This document shows, in pieces, positions 1 to 7,490 of a stretch of DNA of 64,000 nt. Under the pieces are notes generated by a model. It saw only the letters and a program-made list of their open reading frames with translations, did not search any database and had not been told where the DNA came from. The stretch comes from Methylibium sp. Root1272. Lineage in GTDB: Bacteria; Pseudomonadota; Gammaproteobacteria; Burkholderiales; Burkholderiaceae_C. Positions within the stretch are counted from its first letter, which is position 1; every line of letters starts with the position of its first letter. The stretch lies in NCBI RefSeq assembly GCF_001425905.1, contig NZ_LMDY01000013.1:626177-690176 (forward strand), given 5' to 3'. The position numbers were made by a program, and so were the translations under genes.

Positions 1-513
1 ACCGAGTTCGCTCTTGCCCAGGCCGGACTCGCCGGTCAGCAGCACGCCCAGGCCGAGGATGTCCATGAACACGCCGTGCCGCGTGGTGCGGTCGGCGAAG
101 TGCTGGCTCAGGTGGGCGCGCAGCACGTCGATCACGTGGCCGGCGGACTCCTCGGTCACGAACAGGGGGATGTCGGCGCGTTCGCACATCGCGACCAGCC
201 GGTCCGGCGGCGTCTGCTGGTCGGCCACGATCACCACCGGCGGCTCGAGCGTCACGATGCGCGAGATGCGGCGTTCCTGGTCCTCCGGTGGAACGTCGAC
301 GAGGTAGCGCACCTCGCGTCGACCGACGATCTGCACGCGATAGGGGTGGATGTAGTTCAGGTAGCCCACCAGGTCGGCCGCCGACTGGGCGTCGCGCACC
401 GCGACCTCGTCGAAGCGGCGCTCCGGATGGGCGTGGCCGGCCAGCCATTCCCAGCGCAGCGCGGCGCGGTGGGCCTCGAACAGCGCCTCGGCGCTGATGA
501 CGGTGGGCTTCAT
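1..513 (-). CDS. hprK: HPr kinase/phosphorylase, N-terminal 171 residues (runs off the left edge)
   Basis: HprK phosphorylates and dephosphorylates a regulatory serine on HPr-type phosphocarrier proteins. In betaproteobacteria it belongs to the incomplete, regulatory PTS. Reading down from the ATG at 513 the frame begins [15 protein letters not shown] and stays open to base 1. The N-terminal HprK domain fills about residues 1-130, followed by [11 protein letters not shown] and a Walker A loop GESGLGKS at residues 161-168, just before the edge. The rest of the kinase domain lies outside the window. It follows ptsN on the same strand, the usual arrangement. A GAGG lies 6 bases before the ATG. 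The odd point is its leader: the start-codon region is repeated upstream at an 83-bp period (see 510-762). Confidence 0.95.
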   Translation of the reverse strand, partial: MKPTVISAEALFEAHRAALRWEWLAGHAHPERRFDEVAVRDAQSAADLVGYLNYIHPYRVQIVGRREVRYLVDVPPEDQERRISRIVTLEPPVVIVADQQTPPDRLVAMCERADIPLFVTEESAGHVIDVLRAHLSQHFADRTTRHGVFMDILGLGVLLTGESGLGKSELG

Positions 514-596
514 CGACTGCCTCGGATCGCGCCGGCCGTTGCGAAGCAAGGCACGCGCGGACACGGTGCCGCAGGACGAACGGATTGGGGCTTCAT
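510..596 (-). CDS. Upstream small reading frame 3 of 3, overlapping the hprK start (28 codons)
   Basis: Third copy, starting at the ATG at 596 ([14 protein letters not shown] at its start) and ending with a TGA at 512-510 that overlaps the hprK ATG at 513-511 as ATGA. Compared with copy 2 it has four amino-acid replacements (Pro/Ser, Thr/Ala, Arg/Cys, Met/Val), so the peptide sequence itself does not look tightly conserved. What is preserved is the frame length and the stop/start overlap. Confidence 0.25.
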   Translation of the reverse strand: MKPQSVRPAAPCPRVPCFATAGAIRGSR

Positions 597-679
597 CGAC
601 TGCCTCGGATCGCGCCGGCCGTTGCGAAGCAAGGCATGCGCGGACGCGGTGTCGCAGGACGAACGGGTTGGGGCTTCAT
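593..679 (-). CDS. Upstream small reading frame 2 of 3 before hprK (28 codons)
   Basis: Second copy of the 28-codon frame. It starts at the ATG at 679, whose A is the last base of the preceding frame's codon 28 and whose TG begins that frame's TGA. It begins [14 protein letters not shown] and ends in TGA overlapping the third ATG. GAGG lies 6 bases before its ATG, inside the previous unit. Translation would require termination-reinitiation along the chain. No homolog is recognised. Confidence 0.25.
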   Translation of the reverse strand: MKPQPVRPATPRPRMPCFATAGAIRGSR

Positions 680-762
680 CGACTGCCTCGGATCGCGCCA
701 GCCGTTGCGAAGCAAGGCATGCGCGGACGCGGTGTCGCAGGACGAACGGGTTGGAGCTTCAT
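676..762 (-). CDS. Upstream small reading frame 1 of 3 before hprK (28 codons)
   Basis: ATG at 762 opens a 28-codon frame ([14 protein letters not shown] at its start, then [14 protein letters not shown]) that ends with TGA overlapping the next ATG as ATGA. GGGG lies about 7 bases before its ATG. The 83-bp period (27 codons plus 2 bases) is what puts the stop onto the next start. No known family is recognised. Whether it is translated is unknown; the differences from copy 2 are one amino-acid change (Leu for Pro at residue 3) and one silent change. Confidence 0.25.
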   Translation of the reverse strand: MKLQPVRPATPRPRMPCFATAGAIRGSR

Positions 763-817
763 TGCATCGCCCCGGAGCAGGCCGGCTGCGCCGCTCGAGC
801 CGGGGCCGGCAGGTCGC

Positions 818-1288
818 TCACGCGACCGACTTCAGCGGTTCCCAGTTGGCAATCAGCTCGTGGAGCTTGGCGGCGTCGGGCTCGGTCTTGAGCTTGTCGC
901 GCAGGGCCCGGTCCGACAGCAACTCGGCAATCTCCGAGAGGATCTCGAGATGGCGCTGCGTGGCCGCTTCCGGCACCAGCAGGAAGATCAGCAGTGACAC
1001 CGGCTCGTCGTCCGGCGCGTCGAAGCCGATCGGCTGCTGCATGCGGATCACCGCCGCGAGCGGGTTCTTCAACCCCTTGATCCGGCCATGCGGGATGGCC
1101 ACGCCGTGACCCAGACCGGTCGAGCCCAGGCGCTCGCGGGCGAACAGGTTGTCGGTGACCGTCGCCCGCGCGATCGCGTGTCGGTTTTCGAACAGCAGGC
1201 CCGCCTGCTCGAACACACGTTTCTTGCTGGTGGCGTCCACATCCACCAGCACATTGCTGGCGGGCAGGATGGCGGAGAGACGGTTCAT
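818..1288 (-). CDS. ptsN: PTS IIA-like nitrogen-regulatory protein PtsN (EIIA-Ntr)
   Basis: PtsN is the terminal phospho-acceptor of the nitrogen-related PTS. It takes phosphate from NPr/HPr and regulates nitrogen, carbon and potassium functions by protein contacts. The 156-residue protein is a single PTS EIIA type-2 domain of normal length. The phosphorylatable histidine lies in GHGVAIPHGRIKG (His67). It sits between hpf upstream and hprK downstream on the same strand, the standard order. No clear Shine-Dalgarno precedes the ATG at 1288 (GCCCCTAG-ATG), so translation efficiency may be low. The interval 1289-1512 to hpf holds the hpf terminator and no gene. Confidence 0.95.
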   Translation of the reverse strand: MNRLSAILPASNVLVDVDATSKKRVFEQAGLLFENRHAIARATVTDNLFARERLGSTGLGHGVAIPHGRIKGLKNPLAAVIRMQQPIGFDAPDDEPVSLLIFLLVPEAATQRHLEILSEIAELLSDRALRDKLKTEPDAAKLHELIANWEPLKSVA

Positions 1289-1449
1289 CTAGGGGCAGCG
1301 CCGGTTTCGACGGAAAGGAGCCTTGGCCAGCGCTTCGCAACAAACGAGTGACAAATTATAGGAAGGAGGCCGGCTCAGAAGCTGGGGCGAGCCCTCCAGT
1401 CCCCGCGATGAGGTGCCTGCGGTTGCGGTGCGGCAACGACTTCCTGCCC

Positions 1450-1484
1450 GATCGAAAAGAACAAAGCGGCCCGCAGGCCGCTCC
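1450..1484 (-). terminator. Rho-independent terminator downstream of hpf
   Basis: On the minus strand an AGCGGCC / GGCCGCT stem (1465-1471 with 1476-1482, loop of 4) is followed by TTTGTTCTTTT. It lies about 30 bases after the hpf stop and would separate hpf from ptsN, or attenuate read-through. Confidence 0.75.
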
Positions 1485-1512
1485 TTTATGTTCCGCGATC
1501 CTTGCGGTGGGC

Positions 1513-1857
1513 TTACTGGAGATCCGGCGCGTCGAGGCGCTTGGCCGAGGCGTGGTGGTGATCTTGCACCCTGTCCTTGTGGCGGCAGACCTGGCGGTCG
1601 AGCTTGTCCATCAGATCATCGATGGCGGCGTACAGATCCTCGTGGGCCGATTCGACGAAGATGTCCTTGCCCTTCACATGCACGTTGACCTCGGCCTTCT
1701 GCCGCTTTTCCTTCTCCTTCTGCTTCTCCACGCTCAGCAGGACATTGATGTCGACGACCTGATCGAAATGTCGAGTGACTCGGTCCAATTTTGTAAGTAC
1801 GTACTCACGCAGAGAAGGCGTCACTTCGAGATGGTGTCCGCTGATCGTCAGGTTCAT
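1513..1857 (-). CDS. hpf: Ribosome hibernation-promoting factor HPF
   Basis: HPF binds the decoding site of the 30S subunit and inactivates ribosomes as dimers in stationary phase. The 114-residue protein begins [14 protein letters not shown] and has the beta-alpha-beta-beta-beta-alpha fold pattern of the S30AE family. A charged stretch ([11 protein letters not shown]) and the C-terminal [20 protein letters not shown] helix are typical of the short HPF type. I chose the ATG at 1857 because an upstream in-frame extension is not protein-like and AAGGCG lies about 6 bases before this ATG. It is normally found after rpoN; here ptsN-hprK follow it. A terminator follows at 1450-1484. Confidence 0.95.
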   Translation of the reverse strand: MNLTISGHHLEVTPSLREYVLTKLDRVTRHFDQVVDINVLLSVEKQKEKEKRQKAEVNVHVKGKDIFVESAHEDLYAAIDDLMDKLDRQVCRHKDRVQDHHHASAKRLDAPDLQ

Positions 1858-2225
1858 AAGTTCGCCTTTCACTGAGGGTTGAGAAGGAAACCGGCGACGC
1901 CGGGGCAGGGCAAGCCGTGCCTCGACGGTCCGGATCAGTGTGCGCCCGACGCTGCAGCGTGACAAGCCGATGACCGAGCCGGGACAGGGCCGCGGCGGGC
2001 TCGGCGCCATGGCGCGAATGCCATAATCCGCCGGTTTCGTTGTCGGAGCTTCCGTTGGACACCACCCCACCTCGGTGACCGTCCACTCCAACCGCTTCTG
2101 CGCCACTTCGGGTGGCGCGATACCGCAGGGAGTGAGACGGTGATCTCACTTCCCAAGCCGACCCCGAGCCCAGCTTCCGGGGTCGAATCCGCGGCGCGTC
2201 GGCCCGCGCGGTCGTTGGAGTTCGC
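1858..2225. other. Divergent intergenic region between hpf and corA
   Basis: This 368-bp stretch has no protein-like frame. It must contain the divergent promoters of hpf and corA. The half next to corA holds three strong hairpins, listed separately as the corA leader. In the half next to hpf I see no convincing -10/-35 pair. Confidence 0.6.
2100..2184 (+). promoter_or_regulatory. Structured 5' leader of corA with three successive hairpins
   Basis: Three perfect inverted repeats follow one another before corA. GCGCCAC/GTGGCGC is at 2100-2106 and 2112-2118 with loop TTCGG; AGTGAGA/TCTCACT is at 2131-2137 and 2144-2150; GACCCCG/CGGGGTC is at 2160-2166 and 2178-2184. None has a U-tract, so they do not look like a simple terminator. 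The last one ends 41 bases before the corA ATG. A structured, possibly Mg2+-responsive leader is an inference. I do not recognise the M-box or the mgtA leader in it. Confidence 0.45.
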
Positions 2226-3182
2226 ATGCTGAACGTCTTCACACTCGCCAATGGGCGGCTGTTCCAGGAAGAAATCGAGAGCGCGGCAGCGCTCGCCCAC
2301 GTGCAGCCGGTGTGGGTCGACCTGGAAAGTCCGACGCCCGAAGAGAAGGGCTGGCTGGCCGGTCGCTTCGGCCTGCACATTCCCGAGAACATCGTCGACG
2401 ACGATCTGGAGGAGTCCGCCCGCTTCTACGAGGAAGACAACGGTGAGCTGCACATCCGATCCGACTTCCTGATCCACGACGAGGCGACTCGAAATGTCCG
2501 CGTGGCGTTCATCCTGCACGACAAGGTTCTTTTTTCGGTGCATGCCGAGGACCTGCCGGTGTTCCGCCTGCTGCGCCTGCGGGCGCGCCGCACGCCGGCG
2601 CTGATCGAGGATGCCAAGGACGTGCTGCTCAAGCTCTACGACGCCGACGCCGAGTACTCGGCCGATTCGCTCGAGGGCATCTACGACGAACTGGAGAAGG
2701 TGTCCTCGCGCGTGCTGCAGTCGGAGGTGAACGACCAGACCGCCGCCGAGGTGCTGGCTGCCATCGCGCGGCAGGAAGACTTGAACGGGCGCATCCGCCG
2801 CAACGTGATGGACACGCGGCGCGCGGTCAGCTTCATGATGCGCAGCCGCCTGCTCAATGCCGAGCAGTTCGAGGAGGCGCGCCAGATCCTGCGCGACATC
2901 GACTCGCTGGATTCGCATACCGCCTTCCTGTTCGACAAGATCAACTTCCTGATGGACGCCATCGTCGGCTTCATCAACATCAACCAGAACAAGATCATCA
3001 AGCTGTTCTCGGTGGCCAGCGTCGCGCTGCTGCCGCCGACGCTGATCGCCAGCATCTACGGCATGAACTTCAAGGCGATGCCTGAGCTCGACTGGAGCCT
3101 GGGCTACCCGTTCGCGCTGGCGCTGATGCTCGCCTCGGTGATCGCGCCGTTCTGGTACTTCCGTCGCAAGGGCTGGCTGTGA
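2226..3182 (+). CDS. corA: Magnesium/cobalt transport protein CorA
   Basis: CorA is the homopentameric inner-membrane channel for Mg2+ (also Co2+ and Ni2+). The 318-residue protein has the long cytoplasmic alpha/beta plus stalk-helix domain (about residues 1-255). Two C-terminal membrane helices follow, the first ending in the signature YGMNFKAMPE (GMN at 279-281). The final helix ends in the basic RRKGW tail. The length is normal. GGAG lies 8 bases before the ATG at 2226. A long hairpin-rich leader precedes it, and a 10-bp perfect hairpin separates it from the MFS gene 38 bp downstream. Confidence 0.97.
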   Translation: MLNVFTLANGRLFQEEIESAAALAHVQPVWVDLESPTPEEKGWLAGRFGLHIPENIVDDDLEESARFYEEDNGELHIRSDFLIHDEATRNVRVAFILHDKVLFSVHAEDLPVFRLLRLRARRTPALIEDAKDVLLKLYDADAEYSADSLEGIYDELEKVSSRVLQSEVNDQTAAEVLAAIARQEDLNGRIRRNVMDTRRAVSFMMRSRLLNAEQFEEARQILRDIDSLDSHTAFLFDKINFLMDAIVGFININQNKIIKLFSVASVALLPPTLIASIYGMNFKAMPELDWSLGYPFALALMLASVIAPFWYFRRKGWL

Positions 3183-3183
3183 C

Positions 3184-3208
3184 GGCAGCGCGGCGCGTCC
3201 GCGCTGCC
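3184..3208. other. Perfect 10-bp hairpin between corA and the MFS gene
   Basis: GGCAGCGCGG (3184-3193) and CCGCGCTGCC (3199-3208) form a perfect 10-bp stem with a 5-base loop. It starts directly after the corA stop codon and ends 11 bases before the next ATG. There is no T-run, so it is more likely an mRNA 3'-end stabiliser or a processing or Rho-linked element than an intrinsic terminator. Confidence 0.6.
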
Positions 3209-3219
3209 GGCCCGACGCG

Positions 3220-4401
3220 ATGAGCCCGGACGCCTCCGAGGGCCGCGGGCTCTGGCGCGTCGGCGCGGGCACGACGCTGGTGGTGCTGGCCTTCAGCGTC
3301 GTCAATCCGGTGCTCGCCGTGACCCTGCAGCGCCGGGGCGTGAATGCCGGTGCGATCGGCCTGTTCGCGATGCTGCCCTTCCTGACGGTGGCCACGATGA
3401 TCCCGGTGATGCCACGCGTGTTCGCACGCATCGGCGTGATCCGCGCCTACCGCGCCGGCCTGGTGCTGGGCGTGCTGTCACTGGCGGGCTATGCACTGAC
3501 CGACAGCTATCTCGCTTGGTGTTGCTGGTCGGTGCTCGGCGCGCTCGGTGCGGCGGCCGAATGGAACGGCACCGAGGCGCTGATCGCCTTCAACGCGCCG
3601 CCGGCTCGGCGCGGCCGCTTCACCGGGCTGTACCAGACCGCGCTGGGCGCAGCTCTCGCGGTCGGTCCCTTGCTGCCCGGTGCGCTGCAGTGGCTGTTGC
3701 CCGTGGGGCAGCCTCTGCACACGGTGTGGCTGCTGTGGGGCGCCGCTGCCATCTATGCGCTGGCGCTGGCGGTCACGGCCGGACCCGCGGTCGGCCGCTT
3801 GCGGGCCTCGCACAGCGGCGCCGGCCACGACAGCCTTCGGGCCGCGCTGCGCGCACGTCCTGCGCTCGTGTGGATCGCCTTCGCGGGCGGGGTGTTCGAG
3901 GCGGGCCTCGGCGGCATCACCGCGGCCTATGGATCCCAGCTCGGCATGTCGCTCGGTGTGGCGACGTCGATCGCCGGCGCGCTGGGCGTCGGCAGCTTCG
4001 CGTTGCAGTACCCGGCCGGCTGGCTGGCGGACCACGCGCCGGTGCGGCGGGTGTTCGGCGTCGCCGGTGCCCTGCTGCTGCTGTCGGTGCTGGCCTTCGG
4101 TCTGGCGCCCCGTGCGGCCGCGCTGTTCTGGGTGGCGGCCTTCCTGTGGGGGGCGGTCGGCGGGGCGCTCTACACCCTGACGATGGTCCGCGTGGCACAT
4201 GAGTTCACCGGACGCTCCACCATCGCCGGCACCGCGGCGATGATCACCGGCTACACGGCCGGCGGCGCTGTCGGGCCCGCGGTCAGCGGCCTGATGCTCG
4301 AACGCTGCGGCGTGCCGGGGCAGTCGCTGTGGCTGGCCGCGCTCGCCGTCAGCGTGATCGCCGTGGCGCTGCGCATGCACGCCGCATCCGACGAGCGTTG
4401 A
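3220..4401 (+). CDS. Major facilitator superfamily permease
   Basis: This 393-residue membrane protein has about twelve hydrophobic segments, the first starting near residue 15 (TTLVVLAFSVVNPVLAV), and short charged loops typical of MFS_1 drug/sugar/metabolite permeases. A Gly-rich loop (RRGRFTGLYQTALG) follows helix 4. Substrate cannot be read from the sequence. It lies 37 bp downstream of corA on the same strand. Its stop is only 4 bp from the stop of the convergent NTF2-like gene. Confidence 0.85.
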   Translation: MSPDASEGRGLWRVGAGTTLVVLAFSVVNPVLAVTLQRRGVNAGAIGLFAMLPFLTVATMIPVMPRVFARIGVIRAYRAGLVLGVLSLAGYALTDSYLAWCCWSVLGALGAAAEWNGTEALIAFNAPPARRGRFTGLYQTALGAALAVGPLLPGALQWLLPVGQPLHTVWLLWGAAAIYALALAVTAGPAVGRLRASHSGAGHDSLRAALRARPALVWIAFAGGVFEAGLGGITAAYGSQLGMSLGVATSIAGALGVGSFALQYPAGWLADHAPVRRVFGVAGALLLLSVLAFGLAPRAAALFWVAAFLWGAVGGALYTLTMVRVAHEFTGRSTIAGTAAMITGYTAGGAVGPAVSGLMLERCGVPGQSLWLAALAVSVIAVALRMHAASDER

Positions 4402-4405
4402 GCCC

Positions 4406-4846
4406 TCAGCGGCTCGCGCGGCGCTTCAGCCAGCGCATCAGAGCGCCGATCGCGGGCAGCTTCTCGTACAGCTCCTCGGCGGCATCCCAGTAGTCGCGAT
4501 GCAGCGCGATCCGGCCGTCGGCGGCAAAACGAAGGTGCGAGGCACCGCGCACCTTCTGCAGCTCGTAGCGGTAGCGCTTGAAGCGGAACAGGAAGTCCCA
4601 GGTCAGCAGGCACTGGTCGCCTTGCACGACGGCGTCCTGCACCACGAAGCGCGGTTCGTCGAGTGCATCGAACATGTGCGCGAACACCGCCTGCACGGCG
4701 GCCAGGCCCTCGACCTCGTTGAACGGATCCTTGAACAGCGCATCGTCGGTGTAGATCTCGCCCAGGCGCGGCACATCCTCGCGGGTGAGGAGCTCGAAGC
4801 GTGCGATCACGCGCGCCACGCGAGCGTCGTCGGTGGAGGCCGGCAT
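4406..4846 (-). CDS. NTF2-like (SnoaL-type) small protein, last gene of the lipid-modification operon
   Basis: The 146-residue protein starts MPASTDDARVARVIARFELL and has a compact alpha+beta NTF2/SnoaL-like fold pattern, with IYTDDALFKDPFNEVEG near residues 31-47, typical of the nuclear transport factor 2 family. Such proteins act as small isomerases/cyclases or as binding partners; no catalytic role can be assigned. The ATG at 4846 shares its A with the TGA of the SDR gene (TGATG), so the two are translationally coupled. Paired NTF2-like and SDR genes accompany cfa/DUF1365 clusters in other proteobacteria, as I recall. Confidence 0.85.
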   Translation of the reverse strand: MPASTDDARVARVIARFELLTREDVPRLGEIYTDDALFKDPFNEVEGLAAVQAVFAHMFDALDEPRFVVQDAVVQGDQCLLTWDFLFRFKRYRYELQKVRGASHLRFAADGRIALHRDYWDAAEELYEKLPAIGALMRWLKRRASR

Positions 4847-5631
4847 CACAGGCCCGTGGCGCGGCGCACCGCCTTGAAGTACAGGCCGTCGCCGACGTGG
4901 CTCAGCAACTTCATCCACAGCGTGAAGCGCTTCGGGAAGTGCAGCTCGAAGGCACCCGCGGCCCAGCCCCCGAGGATGGCCTGCGCCGCCTGCTCGGGGG
5001 TCAGCAGTGCCGGCATCGCGAAGTCGTTCTGCGCCGTCAGCGGCGACTCGACGAAGCCGGGGTTGACGATCGACACGCCGATGCCCTTCGCATGCAGGTC
5101 GAGGTAGAGCGTCTGCGCCAGGTTGATCAGGGCCGCCTTCGTCGGCCCGTAGGCCAGCGAGTTCGGCAGGCCGCGGTAGCCGGCCACGCTGCCGACCAGG
5201 CTCAGGTGGCCCCCTGAGCCGGCCGCGGCCTGCCCGAGCAGCGCGGGCAGCACCGCGTCGACCAGATGCAGAGCGCCGACGTAGTTGACCTGCTGGTGCA
5301 GCAGCATCTCGTCGAGGTCGAAGGCGGTGGCACGCTGCGGCTTGTAGTGGCCGGCGCAGTACATCGCGAGGTCGATGCGGCCCATCAGGCCCTGCACGCG
5401 GCGGGCCGCAGCCTGCACCGCTGTACGGTCGGTCGCGTCGAGCACCACCGCATGGCTGCCGGGATGCTCTTGCACGAAGCGCTCGAGGTCCGCCGCCTTG
5501 CGGGCCGACACCACCACGGTCGCGCCCTGCGCGTGCAGCGCCGACGCGGTGGCGCGCCCGATGCCGCTGGAAGCGCCGACCAGCCAGGCGAGCTGGCCGG
5601 ACCACTCGGTGAGAGGAGGGTTCAGGGACAT
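4846..5631 (-). CDS. Short-chain dehydrogenase/reductase (SDR)
   Basis: This 261-residue NAD(P)-dependent oxidoreductase has the classical SDR cofactor loop GASSGIG at residues 19-25, the structural YCAG at 91-94 and the catalytic Ser148, Tyr161 and Lys165 (YGPTK). The C-terminal part (FELHFPKRFTLWMKLLSHV) is hydrophobic and amphipathic, suggesting a membrane-associated lipid substrate. It is 6 bp downstream of the DUF3833 gene and overlaps the next gene by one base. No strong Shine-Dalgarno is visible, consistent with coupled translation. The substrate is unknown; context suggests an acyl chain or derivative. Confidence 0.92.
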   Translation of the reverse strand: MSLNPPLTEWSGQLAWLVGASSGIGRATASALHAQGATVVVSARKAADLERFVQEHPGSHAVVLDATDRTAVQAAARRVQGLMGRIDLAMYCAGHYKPQRATAFDLDEMLLHQQVNYVGALHLVDAVLPALLGQAAAGSGGHLSLVGSVAGYRGLPNSLAYGPTKAALINLAQTLYLDLHAKGIGVSIVNPGFVESPLTAQNDFAMPALLTPEQAAQAILGGWAAGAFELHFPKRFTLWMKLLSHVGDGLYFKAVRRATGL

Positions 5632-5637
5632 CGAGGT

Positions 5638-6186
5638 TCAGCGCTTGTAGAAGGACAGCGTGACCTCGCCGAGGCGGACGCCGAACTTGCTCATCACGGC
5701 CTTGTTCAGCATCACGCGCTCGTCCATCAGGTACATCCAGTCGTCGAACTGCACGTCGACCACCTTGCCGTCCACCGGCAGGCGCAGTGTGTAGCGCCAG
5801 TTGAAGGCGTTGCCCGCGGCCTGACCCTGCGCCTCGCCGCTCACGTCGTCGGCGGTGCCGGTGTAGCGGCCGCCATCGAGCTTCTTCAGGCGCCAGACGC
5901 GCCGCTGCTTCGTGCCGTCGCTGTAGGTGAAGTCCTCGTCGAGCACGCCGTCGTTGCCCTGCCAGCTGCACTTCATCACCACGCGGAAGCGCTTGACGAC
6001 CTTGCCGGAGCGGTCGCTGAACACGCCATGGGCGTCGAGCGTGCCGTTGAAGTACTGCGCGAGGTCGAGCGTCGGCTGCTCGGCGACGTAGTCGGTGACG
6101 GTCGGGCCGGCGCAGCCGGCCAGGCCGCCGGTGGCCGCCAGTGCCGCGGCGGCGCCGGCGGCCGCCAGCAGGGTGCGTTTGTTCAT
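5638..6186 (-). CDS. DUF3833 lipoprotein
   Basis: The 182-residue protein has an Ala-rich signal sequence ending in the lipobox LAGC (Cys25). After this comes a beta-rich domain with FNGTLDAHGVFSDRSGKVVKRF and FDDWMYLMDERVMLNKAVMSKFG, the hallmarks of DUF3833. The family has no established function. It typically occurs in cfa/DUF1365 operons. The ATG at 6186 overlaps the stop of the GPH-type transporter as ATGA. A periplasmic, membrane-anchored lipocalin-like role is only a guess. Confidence 0.88.
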   Translation of the reverse strand: MNKRTLLAAAGAAAALAATGGLAGCAGPTVTDYVAEQPTLDLAQYFNGTLDAHGVFSDRSGKVVKRFRVVMKCSWQGNDGVLDEDFTYSDGTKQRRVWRLKKLDGGRYTGTADDVSGEAQGQAAGNAFNWRYTLRLPVDGKVVDVQFDDWMYLMDERVMLNKAVMSKFGVRLGEVTLSFYKR

Positions 6187-7490
6187 GCGAGATCTCCGGT
6201 GTCGGGGTGGCGCAGCCACAGCGCCCACAGCAGCAGCGCGGCGCCGAACTTCAGCGCGCAGGGCAGCAGGCAGTAGGCGACGCTCAGCGCGGCGAGCGCC
6301 TGCGGGTCGCGCGCGCCGCTCTCGTAGCCGGTGGCCTGCAGCAGCGGCAAGGCCACGCCGGCGGCGAGCGCGAGGTTGAGCTTGGTGGCGAAGTTCCACC
6401 AGCCGAGGTAGGCGCCTTCGCCGTGGCCGGCGTGACCGGCGCGCTGGATCACGCCCGTCAGCAACGCGCCGGGCAGCGTGAGGTCGGCGCCGAGCGCCAC
6501 GCCGCTGGCGATGCACACCGCGAGGAAGCCGAGCGTGTCGCCAGCGCCCAGCGTCGCGGCCCAGCCGAAGGTGGCGATCGCCAGCCCCATGCCGGCGAGC
6601 CAGCTGCGTGCCAGGCCGAAGCGGGCAACGCTGCGCAGCCACAGCGGGATCGACAGCGCGCCGGCCGCGAAGTACGCCGCCAGGAAGGCTGGCTCCCAGG
6701 CCGGCGCCTGCAGCCGGTCTCGGATGAAGAACAGCACCAGCGTGGCCGGCACCGCGCTGGCGATGCCGTTGACGATGAAGATGGCCAACAGGCGGCGAAA
6801 CGCCGCCACGCGAAAGGGCCGCACCGAGGTGGCGGCGCCGGCAGCGTGAAGTGGGCGGACGACCGCCCGAGGCGCCTGCCGCAGCAGCGCCAGCCCGGCC
6901 ATCAGCAGCACCGCGAACACCAGCGTGGTGGCCTGCAGGCCGGCGGCCGACGGCAGCACGCTGGCGATCAGCACCCCCACCACCGCGGCCCCTTCGCGCC
7001 ACGCGACCACGCGGGCGCGGCCCGCCTCGTCGCCGCCGAGCCGTGCACCCCAGGCCTGGTGGACCACCGAGACCACGCTATAGCCCAGGTAGGTGAAGGC
7101 CAGGCCGATCGCGCACCATGCGAGCAGGGCCGCCGTGCTTGCGACGGCGGGAAAGAACAGCGCGCGAAAGCCGATCGCGAGCACCACGGCCGCGATGGCG
7201 GCGGACCACCACGCCGACAGGGCATTGCGAGCGAACAGCCGGTCCACCCAGCGGCCGATCAGCGGATCGGCCAGCGCGTCGAGCAGGCGCGCGCCGAGCA
7301 GCACTGCACCCAGCGCGGCCAGCGGTACGCCGAACTGCGATGCGTAGTGGTTCGGCAGCACCACATACAGCGGCAGTGCGACGAAAGCCAGCGGCAGGCC
7401 GAGGGCACCATAGCGCAGCCCCTCGCCGGCCGAAGCCAGCCCGGCCGTTGCGCGCGGCAGGCCGAGCGCTGCCGCCGCCGGCTCGCTCAC
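6183..7490 (-). CDS. GPH-type (Na+/sugar symporter-like) MFS transporter of the lipid-modification operon
   Basis: This 435-residue membrane protein has about twelve hydrophobic segments. DPLIGRWVDR after the second helix is the diagnostic motif of the glycoside-pentoside-hexuronide:cation symporter family (MelB-like), and LGADLTLPGALLTGVIQRAG is another conserved loop. I chose the GTG at 7490 because its GTGA overlaps the stop of the preceding gene, as at the other junctions here, and MSEPAAAALGLPRATAG leads directly into the first helix. A much longer upstream extension would run through the neighbouring gene. Within a lipid operon the cargo is more likely a lipid-related metabolite than a sugar; this is inference. 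Confidence 0.88.
   Translation of the reverse strand: MSEPAAAALGLPRATAGLASAGEGLRYGALGLPLAFVALPLYVVLPNHYASQFGVPLAALGAVLLGARLLDALADPLIGRWVDRLFARNALSAWWSAAIAAVVLAIGFRALFFPAVASTAALLAWCAIGLAFTYLGYSVVSVVHQAWGARLGGDEAGRARVVAWREGAAVVGVLIASVLPSAAGLQATTLVFAVLLMAGLALLRQAPRAVVRPLHAAGAATSVRPFRVAAFRRLLAIFIVNGIASAVPATLVLFFIRDRLQAPAWEPAFLAAYFAAGALSIPLWLRSVARFGLARSWLAGMGLAIATFGWAATLGAGDTLGFLAVCIASGVALGADLTLPGALLTGVIQRAGHAGHGEGAYLGWWNFATKLNLALAAGVALPLLQATGYESGARDPQALAALSVAYCLLPCALKFGAALLLWALWLRHPDTGDLA

Larger units (their letters stand above)
514..762. repeat. Three tandem 83-bp repeats between ptsN and hprK
   Basis: Three consecutive units, 514-596, 597-679 and 680-762, share a period of exactly 83 bp and differ by only a few bases. 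On the minus strand every unit begins ATGAAGC and ends with CGAGGCAGTCG, so each carries the Shine-Dalgarno-like GAGG and leads into the next ATG. The last junction is the hprK start itself (ATG at 513). The remaining 55 bases up to the ptsN stop (763-817) show no further copy. There are no unique spacers between units, so this is not a CRISPR array. The whole interval 514-817 holds no conventional gene. Confidence 0.93.

Noticed and set aside
514-762. Possible CRISPR array from the regularly spaced repeats
   Set aside because: The 83-bp units are contiguous without unique spacers, there are only three, and no cas genes are near.
76-891. Plus-strand frames running through hprK and the 83-bp repeats
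   Set aside because: They are mirrors of hprK and of the repeats, with internal duplicated segments and no family resemblance.
2100-2184. Known Mg2+ riboswitch (M-box or mgtA leader) before corA
   Set aside because: Only generic hairpins are visible; I could not match the conserved core of either class.
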